A stretch of DNA of 64,000 nucleotides, from contig NZ_WBKP01000003.1 of NCBI RefSeq assembly GCF_009602465.1, positions 78,748 through 142,747 on the forward strand, written 5' to 3'. Below the pieces are notes generated by a model, which was not told the DNA's origin, searched no databases, and saw only the letters and a list, made by a program, of their open reading frames with translations. Every line of letters begins with the position of its first letter. Position 1 is the stretch's first letter. Below are positions 16,946 to 26,352 of this stretch, piece after piece. The position numbers and the translations under genes were made by a program. Source of the DNA: Cumulibacter manganitolerans (GTDB lineage Bacteria > Actinomycetota > Actinomycetes > Mycobacteriales > Antricoccaceae).

Positions 16946-17533
16946 ATGTCCGACGAACCCCACGGCGACGCCACGACGAACGACGTTCCCGACTCGGATG
17001 TGGACCAGATGGACGACGACGGCTACGACGAGCCGCTGATCGCCGAGCCGCCGCACCCGATCAACTGGAACCTGCTGAGCGCCGACGACGCCGAGGCCGA
17101 GTGGTTGGAGCTCAACCGCTGGGTGGACTGGCTGCGCCACACCTACGGGCTCCCCACCTCCGTGATCCCGCCCGCCTGGCATATGCACCCCGAGCTGCTG
17201 TGGGAGCTGAGCGCGCTGCACCTGCACTGGCTCTGCGCCTACGACCCCGACCAGAACGGCAGCGCACCGCTCGGCTGGCACCGCGACTTCGCCGACGCCC
17301 GCCAGCGGCTCCGCGAATGGGTCGCCGCCTGCGGCACCCGGCTCGACCACGACCGCCCCACCCGGCAGACCGTCTGGCCCGGCGAGGAACCCGGCAACCC
17401 GATCGAGGACATCCCGATCACCGACCGCGACGCCGAGTTCGTGGAGTTCGTCATGGCCGACGTCCAGGCCCGCCGCGAGGCCGAGGAAGCGTTCTACCGC
17501 GACCTCGACCCGGACACCGGAGAAGTGTCGTGA
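16946..17533 (+). CDS. DUF4913-like protein
   Basis: The protein has 195 residues. An acidic N-terminus (1-40) leads into a tryptophan- and histidine-rich core: NRWVDWLRHTYGL, PPAWHMHPELLWELSALHL, PLGWHRDFADARQRL. This matches the DUF4913 pattern seen in actinobacterial mobile elements, whose function is unknown. The ATG follows AGGAG (16935-16939). It is the last rightward gene of the element and ends before a strong hairpin. Confidence 0.7.
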   Translation: MSDEPHGDATTNDVPDSDVDQMDDDGYDEPLIAEPPHPINWNLLSADDAEAEWLELNRWVDWLRHTYGLPTSVIPPAWHMHPELLWELSALHLHWLCAYDPDQNGSAPLGWHRDFADARQRLREWVAACGTRLDHDRPTRQTVWPGEEPGNPIEDIPITDRDAEFVEFVMADVQARREAEEAFYRDLDPDTGEVS

Positions 17534-17550
17534 GTTCCTGCATCGAAACG

Positions 17551-17610
17551 AAGGAAAGCGCCGAGGTCGCCGACCTCCGTGAGAGAGGCAGGAACCTCGG
17601 CGCTTCCTTT
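17551..17610. terminator. Bidirectional terminator between the DUF4913-like gene and the recombinase
   Basis: AGCGCCGAGGT (17557-17567) pairs with ACCTCGGCGCT (17594-17604). The stem can extend through AAGGA/TCCTT with one bulge, and is followed by TCCTTTCT. It separates two convergent genes. Confidence 0.75.
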
Positions 17611-17634
17611 CTGCCGCTGTCGAGCGATCAGGCC

Positions 17635-17663
17635 GACTCGATCAGGGCTGCTCTGATCGAGTC
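17635..17663. repeat. Perfect 11-bp inverted repeat over the recombinase stop
   Basis: GACTCGATCAG and CTGATCGAGTC flank a 7-base loop. The repeat spans the last codons of the recombinase gene. It may terminate the recombinase transcript, although no T-run follows on that strand. Confidence 0.5.
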
Positions 17664-19177
17664 CATCGGTACTGCTCGTGAGGAACGAAACGCGGAGCGA
17701 TCTTGATGCGGTTCGGGTCGAACTTGCCGCCCAACTGCGGTGCCTTGACCACGCGAATGTCCAGCAAGAGCTTGACGATCCGTCGCTTCTCCAACAGGTC
17801 CAGCCGCTCCCACGCGCTCTCAATGTCCTCGGCCTGCAAGAGCCGAAGCACGTCGTCGGCGGATACCGGAGGCACCGTCGCCTTCGCCGCCTGCTCAATC
17901 TCCGGGTTCAGACGCCGCTCGATGCTCGACAGCATCGTGAGGCTGATCCTGCCTGCGGCGTATTCCTCGGCGGCCTGATCGAGGCGCTGGCGAAGCCGCG
18001 CCACTTGTGCCTCGGCCTCCTGGACGCGCTCGTGCCAGTTCTCGCTTGGCCCAGCGATCACCGCCAAGCTCTCGGGCTTGGCGAGCCAGCCCAGCAGGGC
18101 GCCAACCACGTAAGCATCAGTGCGAGGGATGTCGATACTGATCCTTCGGCATCCGACAGTCGGGCAGGCGTAGTTGTCGCGTCGCGTCCCGTCCTTACGC
18201 GGCACCATCCCGTGCAGACGGACCAGCGGCCCCGAGCAGTAGCCGCACTTCGCGATGAACGACAGCAGCCACTTCGGATGGCTGTGGTTGTCCTCTTCGA
18301 CGTACCGGGTACGGCGTGCTCGATCTTCGAGCACCCGGTTGACCTGCTCCCAACGGTCACGAGGGATGATCGCCGGCCAGTCCGCCTCACCGATCACCTT
18401 GCCCTGATACTTCCGCAGGCCGGCGATCGTCGGGCTCCTGAGCATCTGCCGCAGCGTCGAGTTCATCCAGCCGCGCGAGTGGTCAGAAGTCGGCTTCATC
18501 GGAGTCGGAATACCGGCCTTGTTCAGCCGGGTCACGATCGCGTTCATCGGAACACCACTCAGAATCTCGTCCACGGCGTTGACGATGATCGCGGCCTTCT
18601 CCGGGTCGATTTCCTGACGGAGAAGCACCCCGGTGTGCTCGTCATAAACGCGGCGGTAGCCGAACGGAAGACGACCGTGTGGCCTGCCCTGCTGCGCGTG
18701 CAGGCGCACCGTGCGGAGCTGTCGCTCCCGGATCACCGCGGCGTCCTTCTCGGCGGTCAGGAACTCCAAACCCATCATGAACGCATCGTCGCTCCGGGCG
18801 AAGTCATAGACCCGTCCCTTCGTCAGATACAGCACCCCGGCCTCCTGGCAGGCGGCGCGGAGCTGGACGTAGGCCAACAGCTCGCGGCCCGCACGCGACG
18901 GCTCCCAAGTCACGAAGGCGTCATACTGCTTCGACGCGATCAGGCGCAGGGCTTCCTCGAAACCCTCGCGCTCGCGGGTGCGCCACTGCGAGGCGGAGCG
19001 GTTGGCGTCGGTGATGACCTTGCCGACGTGCCACGTCTGCTGGTCGCACCAGGAGCGGCAGTCGGTCTCTTGATCGTCGGTGGATCGCATGAGGTACTGG
19101 CGATCCATCGAGGCTCGGGTGTAGATGAGAGCATTGACCTCATCATCGGTCGGTCGAGTGAGTGCTTGCGTTTTCAT
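17642..19177 (-). CDS. Large serine recombinase (integrase)
   Basis: The protein has 511 residues. The N-terminal resolvase domain starts at ALIYTRASMDRQ, with the likely catalytic Ser in this first block, and carries YDAFVTWEPSRAGRE and EFLTAEKDAAVIRERQLRT. A recombinase domain (LPFGYRRVY through TPMKPTSDHSRGWMNSTLRQML) follows. A zinc-ribbon comes next (CGYCSGPLVRL, then CPTVGCRR), and the C-terminus is a coiled coil. This is the architecture of serine integrases that insert ICEs and phages at short attB sites. The ATG at 19177 lies 35-48 bases from the host-gene junction. The frame stays open further upstream only as an antisense shadow of the ABC-F remnant. Confidence 0.92.
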   Translation of the reverse strand: MKTQALTRPTDDEVNALIYTRASMDRQYLMRSTDDQETDCRSWCDQQTWHVGKVITDANRSASQWRTREREGFEEALRLIASKQYDAFVTWEPSRAGRELLAYVQLRAACQEAGVLYLTKGRVYDFARSDDAFMMGLEFLTAEKDAAVIRERQLRTVRLHAQQGRPHGRLPFGYRRVYDEHTGVLLRQEIDPEKAAIIVNAVDEILSGVPMNAIVTRLNKAGIPTPMKPTSDHSRGWMNSTLRQMLRSPTIAGLRKYQGKVIGEADWPAIIPRDRWEQVNRVLEDRARRTRYVEEDNHSHPKWLLSFIAKCGYCSGPLVRLHGMVPRKDGTRRDNYACPTVGCRRISIDIPRTDAYVVGALLGWLAKPESLAVIAGPSENWHERVQEAEAQVARLRQRLDQAAEEYAAGRISLTMLSSIERRLNPEIEQAAKATVPPVSADDVLRLLQAEDIESAWERLDLLEKRRIVKLLLDIRVVKAPQLGGKFDPNRIKIAPRFVPHEQYRWTRSEQP

Positions 19178-19225
19178 GGCGATCAGGTGCTCCGTGCTGT
19201 ACGGGGTTCCTGATTGCTGGGTGAG
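19178..19225. other. Right attachment junction (attR/attL candidate)
   Basis: Host ABC-F coding homology begins within GGGTGAGCCGACC (19220 on), while the sequence just left of it, including an in-frame TGA at 19211, belongs to the element. In an intact ABC-F gene the codons would read Leu-Leu-Asp-Glu-Pro. Here they read Leu-Leu-Gly-Glu-Pro, so the crossover core lies between about 19212 and 19225. Confidence 0.6.
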
Positions 19226-19735
19226 CCGACCAACGACCTGGACGTCGACACCCTCACCGCACTCGAGGACCTGCTCGACGGCTGGCCGGGCACGCTGCTG
19301 GTGGTCTCGCACGACCGCTACCTGCTCGAGCGGGTCACCGACGACCAGCTCGCGGTGCTCGGCGACGGCACGCTGCGGCACCTGCCCGGCGGGGTGGGGC
19401 AGTACCTCGAGCTGCGCAAGCACCAGCTCGCCGCGTCGGCGGGTGCCGGGGCGGCCGGCTCGGCTACGGCCTCCGCCACGACCGCGCCGGCCGCCGGCGG
19501 GACGGCGAAGGCCGGCTCGGCGGAGCAGCGCGAGGCGCGCAAGACCCTCGCCCGGATCGAGCGCCGGCTCGAGGCGCTCGCCGTGCAGGAGAAGAAGCTG
19601 CACGGCGATCTCGCGACGCACGCCAGCGACTTCGAGAAGGTCCGCGAGCTGAACAAGCAGCTGCGGGGCATCGAGGCCGAGCGCGACGACCTCGAGGAGC
19701 AGTGGATGGCCGCGGCGGAGCTCACCGCCGACTGA
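19214..19735 (+). pseudogene. ABC-F ATPase gene, 3' remnant cut by the ICE
   Basis: The 173 codons begin at the second Walker B motif (EPTNDLDVDTL) and continue through the H-loop (LVVSHDRYLLERV) to an Ala-rich linker and the C-terminal coiled coil typical of ABC-F proteins (translation-associated ATPases such as EttA/Uup types). The first ATPase domain, the second Walker A and the signature motif are missing. They presumably lie left of the element. An in-frame TGA at 19211 closes the frame from the ICE side and there is no convincing start, so this piece is probably not made. Confidence 0.85.
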
Positions 19736-19766
19736 CGGCCAGCCGGACGCCGGCACTGGGACCGAA

Positions 19767-19797
19767 TTGACAGCCGTGTCGGGTGGCGGTCTACATT
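19767..19797 (+). promoter_or_regulatory. Promoter of the 19804 gene, probably leaderless
   Basis: The -35 hexamer is TTGACA (19767-19772) and the -10 element lies within TCTACATT (19790-19797). Transcription would start at or beside the ATG at 19804. Confidence 0.65.
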
Positions 19798-19803
19798 GGG
19801 GTC

Positions 19804-20610
19804 ATGACTGAGCTAGCCGAGCGCACCGACACCGCAATGCCGACCTTCGAGAACGTGCGCCTCGAGCGCGCGGATCAGGTCATCACGCTGACCATGACCC
19901 GCGCGAAGCGTCGCAACTCGCTGTCCGAGGATGCCATGCGCGACATCCTCGCGGCCCTCGACCACGTCGCCACGACGGACGCCCGCATCCTCGTGCTCGC
20001 CGGGGAGGGACCGGTGTTCTCCTCCGGCCACGACTTCGCCGACATGATCGGTCGTGACCTGCACTCGATGCGGGCGCTGCTGCAGCTGTGCACGGACATG
20101 ATGACCCGCATGCACACCATCCCGCAGATCGTGATCGCCCGGGTGCACGCGCTCGCGACGGCCGCCGGCTGCCAGCTGGTGGCCAGCGCCGACCTCGCCG
20201 TGGCCGCCGAGTCGGCCGGGTTCGCCGTACCCGGCGGCAAGGGCGGCTGGTTCTGCCACACGCCCAACGTGGCCGTCGCGCGCAACATCGGCCGCAAGCA
20301 CCTGATGGAGCTGGCGCTCTCCGGTGAGCCGATCGACGCCAAGACCGCCGAGGCGTGGGGCCTGATCAACTACGCCGTCCCCGACGACCAGCTCGACGCC
20401 AAGCTGGACGAGCTCATCGCGAAGATGTCGCAGGGCAGCTTCACCGCCAAGGCGCTGGGCAAGCAGGCGTTGTACAACCAGATCGACCGGCCCGAGCGCG
20501 ATGCGTACCTGTACGCCATGGAGGTCATGGCGAGCGCCTCGCAGACCGATCACGCGCGCGAGGGCATGAGCGCGTTCGTGGAGAAGCGCAAGCCGGTCTG
20601 GCCCCGCTAG
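19804..20610 (+). CDS. Enoyl-CoA hydratase/isomerase family protein
   Basis: The protein has 268 residues and a crotonase fold. [13 protein letters not shown], the oxyanion-hole segment SSGHDFADM and the [19 protein letters not shown] block are present. In the last block the usual first catalytic Glu position is occupied by Cys/Gln (GCQLV), as in ECHDC3-like proteins, so true hydratase activity is uncertain. The end FVEKRKPVW is typical. The last four bases (CTAG) overlap the end of nucS on the opposite strand. Confidence 0.82.
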   Translation: MTELAERTDTAMPTFENVRLERADQVITLTMTRAKRRNSLSEDAMRDILAALDHVATTDARILVLAGEGPVFSSGHDFADMIGRDLHSMRALLQLCTDMMTRMHTIPQIVIARVHALATAAGCQLVASADLAVAAESAGFAVPGGKGGWFCHTPNVAVARNIGRKHLMELALSGEPIDAKTAEAWGLINYAVPDDQLDAKLDELIAKMSQGSFTAKALGKQALYNQIDRPERDAYLYAMEVMASASQTDHAREGMSAFVEKRKPVWPR

Positions 20611-21263
20611 AACAGCCGCTCGGCCGGGTCGCTGAGGCCGCGCAGCTCGTCGTAGTCCGTCACGACGCACTCGATGCCGCGGTCCTCGGCGAGCGTGCGC
20701 GCCTGCGGCTTGATCACGTTCCCGGCCAGGACGCCGCGCACCGGTGCGATCTTCGTGTCGCGGTTGAGCAGCTCGAGGTATCGGGTGAGCTGCTCGACCG
20801 CGGAGATCTCGACGACCCGCTTGACCTCGATCGCGACCGAGCCCCGCGCGTCCTTGCACATGATGTCCACCGGCCCGATCGGGGTCGGGTACTCACGGCG
20901 CACGAGCCGCAGGCCGCTGCCGAGGGCGTCCAGATGCAGCGCCAGCAGCTCTTGCAGGTGCGCCTCCACGCCGTCCTTCGTCAGCCCCGGGTCGACGCCG
21001 AGGTCGTGCGAGGTGTCCGCGTGCACCTCGTGGATCGTGATCACCAGGCTGTCGCCGCTCTTGGCCTTCACGGTCCACTCGCCCTCGGACTCGACCAGCC
21101 GGCACGGCGGCGACATCCAGTTCAGCGGCTTGTACGAGCCCGAGTCGGAGTGCACCAGCACCGAGCCGTCGTTCTTGACCAGCAGCAGCCGCTTCGCCCT
21201 GGGCAGGTGGGCGGACAGCCGTCCGGCGTAGTCGACCTCACAGGTGGCGATGACGAGGCGCAT
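20607..21263 (-). CDS. nucS: Mismatch-specific endonuclease NucS/EndoMS
   Basis: The protein has 218 residues. The N-terminal beta domain ([40 protein letters not shown]) and the C-terminal PD-(D/E)XK nuclease domain ([12 protein letters not shown], then AIEVKR) match NucS. It cuts both strands at mismatches and performs mismatch repair in actinobacteria that lack MutS/MutL (established). Length and motifs are complete. It stands alone, convergent with and overlapping the hydratase gene by 4 bases. Confidence 0.93.
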   Translation of the reverse strand: MRLVIATCEVDYAGRLSAHLPRAKRLLLVKNDGSVLVHSDSGSYKPLNWMSPPCRLVESEGEWTVKAKSGDSLVITIHEVHADTSHDLGVDPGLTKDGVEAHLQELLALHLDALGSGLRLVRREYPTPIGPVDIMCKDARGSVAIEVKRVVEISAVEQLTRYLELLNRDTKIAPVRGVLAGNVIKPQARTLAEDRGIECVVTDYDELRGLSDPAERLF

Positions 21264-21371
21264 GGGCTCATTCCGGGACGGCGGATCGGGGCGCGCCCGA
21301 GCGTACACGGTGCGCGATAATGGAACGATCCCGCTCGCTACCGGCGAGTAGCCCCAGGACTGGAGCCCGGT
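21264..21371. promoter_or_regulatory. Divergent promoter gap nucS / aldehyde dehydrogenase
   Basis: A GATAAT -10-like hexamer at 21316-21321 points rightward. GGAG before the ATG at 21372 is the ribosome site. No clear nucS promoter was identified. Confidence 0.4.
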
Positions 21372-22835
21372 ATGGCCGACACCTTCGACAGTCTCGACCC
21401 CGGCACCGGTGACGTGCTCGCCACGTTCCCGGTGTGCGGCGCCGACGACGTGCGCAGCGTGGTCGACGACGCGCGGGAGGCGGCTCGCTGGTGGGCGCAG
21501 GTGGGCTTCGCCGAACGCAGGAAGCGGCTGCTGGCGTGGCGCAGCCTGCTCTCGGGACGCCTCGAGGAGCTCGCCGAGCTGGTGCACGCCGAGAACGGCA
21601 AGCCGCGCGAGGACGCCGTGCTGGAGATCGCGCTGGCCGTGGAGCACGTCGACTGGGCCGCCAAGCACGCCGCGAAGACGCTCGGCCGCCGGTCGGTCTC
21701 GCCGGGCCTGCTCAGCGCCAACCAGGCGGCCAGCGTGCGTTACCTGCCGTACGGCGTGGTCGGCGTGATCGGGCCGTGGAACTACCCGGTCTTCACCCCG
21801 ATGGGCTCGATCGCCTACGCCCTCGCGGCCGGCAACGCCGTCGTCCTCAAGCCCAGCGAGCACACCCCGTCGGTCGGGGAGTGGCTCGTCCGGTCGTTCA
21901 CCGCCGTGGTCCCCGAGCAGCCGGTGCTGCAGCTGGTCACCGGCCTCGGGGAGACCGGTGCCGCGCTGTGCACGTCCGGTGTCGACAAGATCGCCTTCAC
22001 CGGCTCGACGGCCACCGGCCGCAAGGTGATGGCGGCGTGCGCGCAGACGCTCACGCCGGTGCTGATCGAGTGCGGCGGCAAGGACGTCGCGATCGTCGAC
22101 GAGGACGCCGACCTCGAGCTCGCGGCGCAGTCGGCGGCGTGGGGCGCGTGCTCGAATGCGGGGCAGACCTGCGTCGGCACCGAGCGGGTCTACGTGCACG
22201 AGAAGGTCTACGACCGGGTGCTGCACCGCATGGTGGAGATCATGCGCGAGCTGGAGCCCGGGGCGGGGGAGGGCGCATCGTACGGCCCGATGACCATGCC
22301 GAGCCAGATCGCCGTCGTACGCCGGCACATCGACGCCGCGCTCGCGGACGGCGGCACGGCCGTGCTCGGCGGACCGGAGTCGATCCGTCCCCCGTACATC
22401 GGGCCGGTGGTGCTCGCGGAGGTGCCGGAGTCGAGCGCGGCGGTGCAGGAGGAGACGTTCGGTCCGGTCGTCGTGGTCAACAAGGTGGCGAGCATGGCGG
22501 AGGCCGCGGAGAAGGCGAACGCCACGCCCTACGGGCTGGCGGCCTCGGTGTTCTCGCGGTCCCGCGGCGAGCGGATCGCCGAGTCGCTGCGCACCGGCAT
22601 GGTCTCGATCAACGGGGTGCTGTCGTTCGCCGGGATCCCCTCGCTGCCGTTCGGGGGCGTCGGTGACTCCGGCTTCGGACGCATTCACGGTGAGGATGGT
22701 CTCCGTGAGTTTGCCCGGCCCCAGGCAGTTGCTAAGTTGCGTGTACCGATTCCCCTCGTCGTCACGAGCTTCGCGCGCAAACCGTACGCCGTCCGCCTCG
22801 TCGCTGACATGCTGCGCCGCCGGTTCCGCGGCTGA
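21372..22835 (+). CDS. Aldehyde dehydrogenase family protein
   Basis: The protein has 487 residues, normal for the family. The NAD-binding GSTATGRKV, the general-base Glu in IECGGKD and the catalytic Cys in GQTCVG are all present, as is [12 protein letters not shown] near the end. It oxidises an aldehyde to an acid with NAD(P), probably a long-chain or aromatic substrate given the hydrophobic C-terminal tail ([19 protein letters not shown]). The substrate cannot be read from the sequence. It lies directly before the 3-hydroxyacyl-CoA dehydrogenase gene, 55 bases away. Confidence 0.88.
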   Translation: MADTFDSLDPGTGDVLATFPVCGADDVRSVVDDAREAARWWAQVGFAERRKRLLAWRSLLSGRLEELAELVHAENGKPREDAVLEIALAVEHVDWAAKHAAKTLGRRSVSPGLLSANQAASVRYLPYGVVGVIGPWNYPVFTPMGSIAYALAAGNAVVLKPSEHTPSVGEWLVRSFTAVVPEQPVLQLVTGLGETGAALCTSGVDKIAFTGSTATGRKVMAACAQTLTPVLIECGGKDVAIVDEDADLELAAQSAAWGACSNAGQTCVGTERVYVHEKVYDRVLHRMVEIMRELEPGAGEGASYGPMTMPSQIAVVRRHIDAALADGGTAVLGGPESIRPPYIGPVVLAEVPESSAAVQEETFGPVVVVNKVASMAEAAEKANATPYGLAASVFSRSRGERIAESLRTGMVSINGVLSFAGIPSLPFGGVGDSGFGRIHGEDGLREFARPQAVAKLRVPIPLVVTSFARKPYAVRLVADMLRRRFRG

Positions 22836-22890
22836 GCGGCTCGGCACTGACGTCAACAACCTGTCCCACCGCATCAAACTGGAGTTACTT

Positions 22891-24675
22891 GTGGCACGCG
22901 ATTTTTCCGTCGTCGGCGTGGTCGGTCTCGGCACGATGGGTGCCGGGATCGCCGAGGTGTTCGCCCGGTCCGGCATCGAGGTGGTCGCCTTCGAGCGCGA
23001 GGACGAGGGCCTCGAGCGCGGCAAGGGGTTCATCAGCCGGTCGATCGACCGCGCCGTCGCGCGGGGGAAGGTCGACGAGGCGACCGCCCGTACCCAGCTC
23101 GAGCGCATCCAGTTCACGACCGACTGGCAGGACTTCGAGCGCTGCGAGCTGGTCATCGAGGCGGTGCCCGAGCAGCTGGACATCAAGCTCGAGGTGTTCA
23201 ACAAGCTCGACGAGGTGTGCCCGCCGGAGACGATCCTGGCCACCAACACCTCGTCGCTGTCGGTCACCGAGATCAGCGTGTCGACCAAGCGCCCGCACAT
23301 GGTCGTCGGCATGCACTTCTTCAACCCGGCGCCGATCATGAGGCTGGTCGAGATCATCCACACCGTGGTGACCGACGACCACGTCGTCGACGACATCCGG
23401 GCGCTGTGCACCCAGATCGGCAAGACCGGCGTATCGGTGGCCGACAAGGCCGGCTTCATCGCCAACGCGCTGCTGTTCGGCTACCTCAACCACGCGGTCG
23501 GGATGTACGAGGACCGGTACGCCACCCGCGAGGACATCGACGCGGCGATGCGGTTCGGCTGCGGGCTGCCGATGGGACCGCTCGCGCTGATGGACCTGAT
23601 CGGCATCGACACGGCGTACGAGATCCTCGACACGATGTACCGCCAGGGCCGCAACCGGATGCACGCCCCGCGGCCGATCATCAAGCAGATGATGTCCGCG
23701 GGTCTGCTGGGCCGCAAGTCCGGCCGCGGCTTCTACACGTACGAGCAGCCCGGCTCGCCGAAGGTCGTCGCCGACCGGCTCACCCCGAAGGCGGAGGACG
23801 ACGCGGCGAGCGGCGTCGCGCTCGCGGGCCGGAAGATCGGCGTCATCGGCTCGGGGACGATGGCGACCGGCATCGTCGAGGTGCTCGTGAAGGCCGGGTT
23901 CGCCACGACGTACGTCGCGCGGAGCGAGGCCAAGGTGGACGGTGTCCGGTCCGCCATCACCAAGTCCATGGACAAGGCCGTGGGCCGCGGCAAGATGCAG
24001 CAGGAGGCCGCCGACCAGGCGCTCGCGCTGGTCACCGGAACGACCCGGCTCGACGACCTGGCCGACTGCGACATCGTCATCGAGGCCATCGCCGAGGACC
24101 TGCACATCAAGCAGGTGCTGTTCTCCAACCTCGACGAGATCGTCAAGGACGGCGCGATCCTGGCGACCACCACGTCGTCCCTGCCGGTCATCGAGCTGGC
24201 CACCCAGACGGCGCGCCCGGAGAAGGTCGTCGGGATCCACTTCTTCAACCCCGCCCCGATCATGAAGCTGGTCGAGGTGGTGCACACGGTCGCCACCGAC
24301 GAGGAGACCGTCGAGACCGCCGTCGCGCTGAGCAAGGCCATCGGCAAGCACCCCGTGCTGTGCGGCGACCGCGCCGGCTTCATCGTGAACGCGCTGCTGT
24401 TCCCGTACCTCAACGACGCGATCAAGATGTACGAGAACAACTACGCCACGGCCGACGACATCGACGCCGCGATGAAGGTGGGCTGCGGCTACCCGATGGG
24501 GCCGTTCGAGCTGCTCGACACCGTCGGGCTGGACGTCTCGCTGGCCATCGAGCAGACGCTGTTCCGCGAGTTCCGCGAGCAGGGCATGGCGCCCGCACCG
24601 CTCCTCGAGCACCTCGTCACCGCCGGGTTCCTCGGTCGCAAGACCGGCAAGGGCTTTCGGGACCACCGCCGGTAA
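22891..24675 (+). CDS. Tandem-duplicated 3-hydroxyacyl-CoA dehydrogenase
   Basis: The protein has 594 residues made of two full copies of a 3-hydroxybutyryl-CoA dehydrogenase (about 1-290 and 315-594). Each copy has the catalytic motif HFFNPAPIM with a following LVE and an NALLF...YLN block. The nucleotide-binding loop is GLGTMG (12-17) in copy 1 and GSGTMA (320-325) in copy 2, so the second is altered at the last glycine. It converts 3-hydroxyacyl-CoA and 3-ketoacyl-CoA with NAD(P)H. The GTG at 22891 has GGAG 6 bases upstream; the earlier open frame overlaps the aldehyde dehydrogenase gene. Confidence 0.9.
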   Translation: MARDFSVVGVVGLGTMGAGIAEVFARSGIEVVAFEREDEGLERGKGFISRSIDRAVARGKVDEATARTQLERIQFTTDWQDFERCELVIEAVPEQLDIKLEVFNKLDEVCPPETILATNTSSLSVTEISVSTKRPHMVVGMHFFNPAPIMRLVEIIHTVVTDDHVVDDIRALCTQIGKTGVSVADKAGFIANALLFGYLNHAVGMYEDRYATREDIDAAMRFGCGLPMGPLALMDLIGIDTAYEILDTMYRQGRNRMHAPRPIIKQMMSAGLLGRKSGRGFYTYEQPGSPKVVADRLTPKAEDDAASGVALAGRKIGVIGSGTMATGIVEVLVKAGFATTYVARSEAKVDGVRSAITKSMDKAVGRGKMQQEAADQALALVTGTTRLDDLADCDIVIEAIAEDLHIKQVLFSNLDEIVKDGAILATTTSSLPVIELATQTARPEKVVGIHFFNPAPIMKLVEVVHTVATDEETVETAVALSKAIGKHPVLCGDRAGFIVNALLFPYLNDAIKMYENNYATADDIDAAMKVGCGYPMGPFELLDTVGLDVSLAIEQTLFREFREQGMAPAPLLEHLVTAGFLGRKTGKGFRDHRR

Positions 24676-24678
24676 CGC

Positions 24679-26352
24679 ATGAGCGCCCTGCTGGAGCAGA
24701 TGGTCCGTACCGCCCGCGCGCAGCCCGCCCGCGGGTGGCTGGAGACCAAGCGCGCGGACGGCGCCTTCGGCCGCTCGAGCTGGGCCGCCGTGCACGCCGA
24801 CGCGACGCGCGCCGCCGCGGTGCTGCGCTCGCGCGGCGTCGGACCGGGGGACGCCGTCGCGGTCTTCATCGGCGACCCGCGGCACGTCGCGGTGACCGTG
24901 CAGGCCTGCTGGCTGCTGGGTGCGAGCGCGACGATGCTGCACCAGCCCACGGCGCGCACCAACCTGGCGACCTATGCCGCCGACACGGCCCGGATCATCG
25001 CCATGATCGGGGCGGTCGCGCTGGTCATCGGGCCGCCTTACCTGGCCCTGGGAGAGCACTTCGTCCACCTGGCGGACGACGGCGCCGCGGCGATCGTCAC
25101 CACCGACGAGCTGGCCGCGGGCGAGGCGTCGATCGAGCCGGACCCCACGGTCGCCGACGAGGAGGCGGTGGCGCTGCTGCAGCTCACCTCCGGCTCCACC
25201 GCCGAGCCGAAGGCGGTCACCATCACCCATGGCAACCTGATCAGCAACATGCGCGCGATGGTCGAGGCCAGCCGGATCACCGACGCCGACGTGATGGTCT
25301 CCTGGCTCCCGGTGTTCCACGACATGGGCATGGTGGGATTTCTCTGCGTGCCGATGGTCTTCGGCTACCGCCTCGTCAAGGTGACCCCCAGCGACTTCGT
25401 CGCCAGCCCGACGTCCTGGATGCGGCTGATCAGCGAGCACCGGGCCAGCATCACGGCGGCCCCCAACTTCGCGTACGGCGTCGCCGCGCGCGCCCTGCAG
25501 AAGGCCGCCGACCTGGACCTGTCGACGCTGCGCATCGCGCTCAACGGCGCCGAACCCATCGACCCCCGCACGGTCGAGCTGTTCTGCAGGGCGGGTGCCC
25601 GGCACGGGTTGCGGCCCGAGGCGGTGCTCTGTGCGTACGGCATGGCCGAGGCCGCGCTGGCCGTGTCGTTCGCGCCGGTCGGGCGCGGCCTCGTGACCGA
25701 CACGGTCGATCCCGAGGCGCTCGGTGTGCGCAAGGTTGCGGAGCCGGTCGACGCCGGTGGATCGACGTTCGCGCGGCTCGGGCCGCCGCTGTCGGGGGTG
25801 CAGGTCGAGGTGCGCGGCCCCGGCGGCGAGCGCCTCCCGGAGCGGCACGTCGGCACCATCTTCATCCGCGGCGACGCGGTGACGCCCGGCTACCGGACCG
25901 TCGACGGCTTCCGCTCGGCGCGGGACGCCGGCGGCTGGCTGGACACCGGCGACGAGGGCTACCTCGTGGACGGCGAGATCGTCGTGTGCGGCCGGGTGAA
26001 GGACCTCATCATCCTCGCCGGCCGCAACATCTACCCGGTCGACGTCGAACGCGCCGCCGAGCGCGTCGAGGGCATCCGGCGCGGGAACGCCGCCGCCGTC
26101 CCGGTGCAGGCCGGCACCCGCGAGTCGTTCGCGATCGTCGCCGAGTCGACGTACTTCGACGACGGCCCGGAGGCGCGTCGCATCGAGCAGGAGGTCCGCC
26201 TCGCGGTGCACGCCGACCTCGACGTCCGCCCCGCGCGGGTGATCCTGATCGCGCCCGGTGGCATGCCGAAGACGCCGTCCGGCAAGATCCAGCGGGTGCG
26301 GGTGCGCTCGTACGTGCAGCAGGCGATGGGTCGCGGCGATGCCCCGGCATAA
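24679..26352 (+). CDS. Acyl-AMP/acyl-CoA ligase (FAAL/FadD-like)
   Basis: The protein has 557 residues. Adenylation motifs are present: LTSGSTAEPKAV, SWLPVFHDMGMVG, the AYGMAEA core, GWLDTGDEGYL, and the C-terminal lysine in TPSGKIQR. The HDMGM stretch is commoner in fatty acyl-AMP ligases than in CoA ligases. No FAAL-specific insertion could be confirmed by eye, so the final acceptor (CoA or a carrier protein) is open. The start follows the previous stop by three bases, forming a transcription unit. Confidence 0.85.
   Translation: MSALLEQMVRTARAQPARGWLETKRADGAFGRSSWAAVHADATRAAAVLRSRGVGPGDAVAVFIGDPRHVAVTVQACWLLGASATMLHQPTARTNLATYAADTARIIAMIGAVALVIGPPYLALGEHFVHLADDGAAAIVTTDELAAGEASIEPDPTVADEEAVALLQLTSGSTAEPKAVTITHGNLISNMRAMVEASRITDADVMVSWLPVFHDMGMVGFLCVPMVFGYRLVKVTPSDFVASPTSWMRLISEHRASITAAPNFAYGVAARALQKAADLDLSTLRIALNGAEPIDPRTVELFCRAGARHGLRPEAVLCAYGMAEAALAVSFAPVGRGLVTDTVDPEALGVRKVAEPVDAGGSTFARLGPPLSGVQVEVRGPGGERLPERHVGTIFIRGDAVTPGYRTVDGFRSARDAGGWLDTGDEGYLVDGEIVVCGRVKDLIILAGRNIYPVDVERAAERVEGIRRGNAAAVPVQAGTRESFAIVAESTYFDDGPEARRIEQEVRLAVHADLDVRPARVILIAPGGMPKTPSGKIQRVRVRSYVQQAMGRGDAPA

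Larger units (their letters stand above)
1..19222. mobile_element. Integrative and conjugative element, right-hand part
   Basis: The block carries a full set of conjugation genes (VirB4, VirD4, VirB6, VirB8-like, pilin-sized proteins, wall hydrolase) together with antirestriction, primase-polymerase, ParB-like and serine recombinase genes. Nearly all point the same way and many are coupled by ATGA or GTGA overlaps. The recombinase reads inward at the right edge and abuts a truncated host ABC-F gene, which fixes the right boundary near 19212-19225. The left boundary is not in the window. No relaxase gene was recognised in the visible part, so it is either further left or too divergent to see. 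The family is the actinobacterial ICE/T4SS type with SCO6880 and DUF6112-like proteins (established knowledge). Mobility of this copy is inferred. Confidence 0.85.

Noticed and set aside
19178..19756. N-terminal extension of the recombinase frame to about 704 codons
   Set aside because: The extra part is the antisense of the ABC-F remnant. The ATG at 19177 fits the normal N-terminus of serine integrases.
20607..20610. CTAG overlap of two convergent stop codons
   Set aside because: It is a neat arrangement but common in compact genomes, with no sign of regulation.
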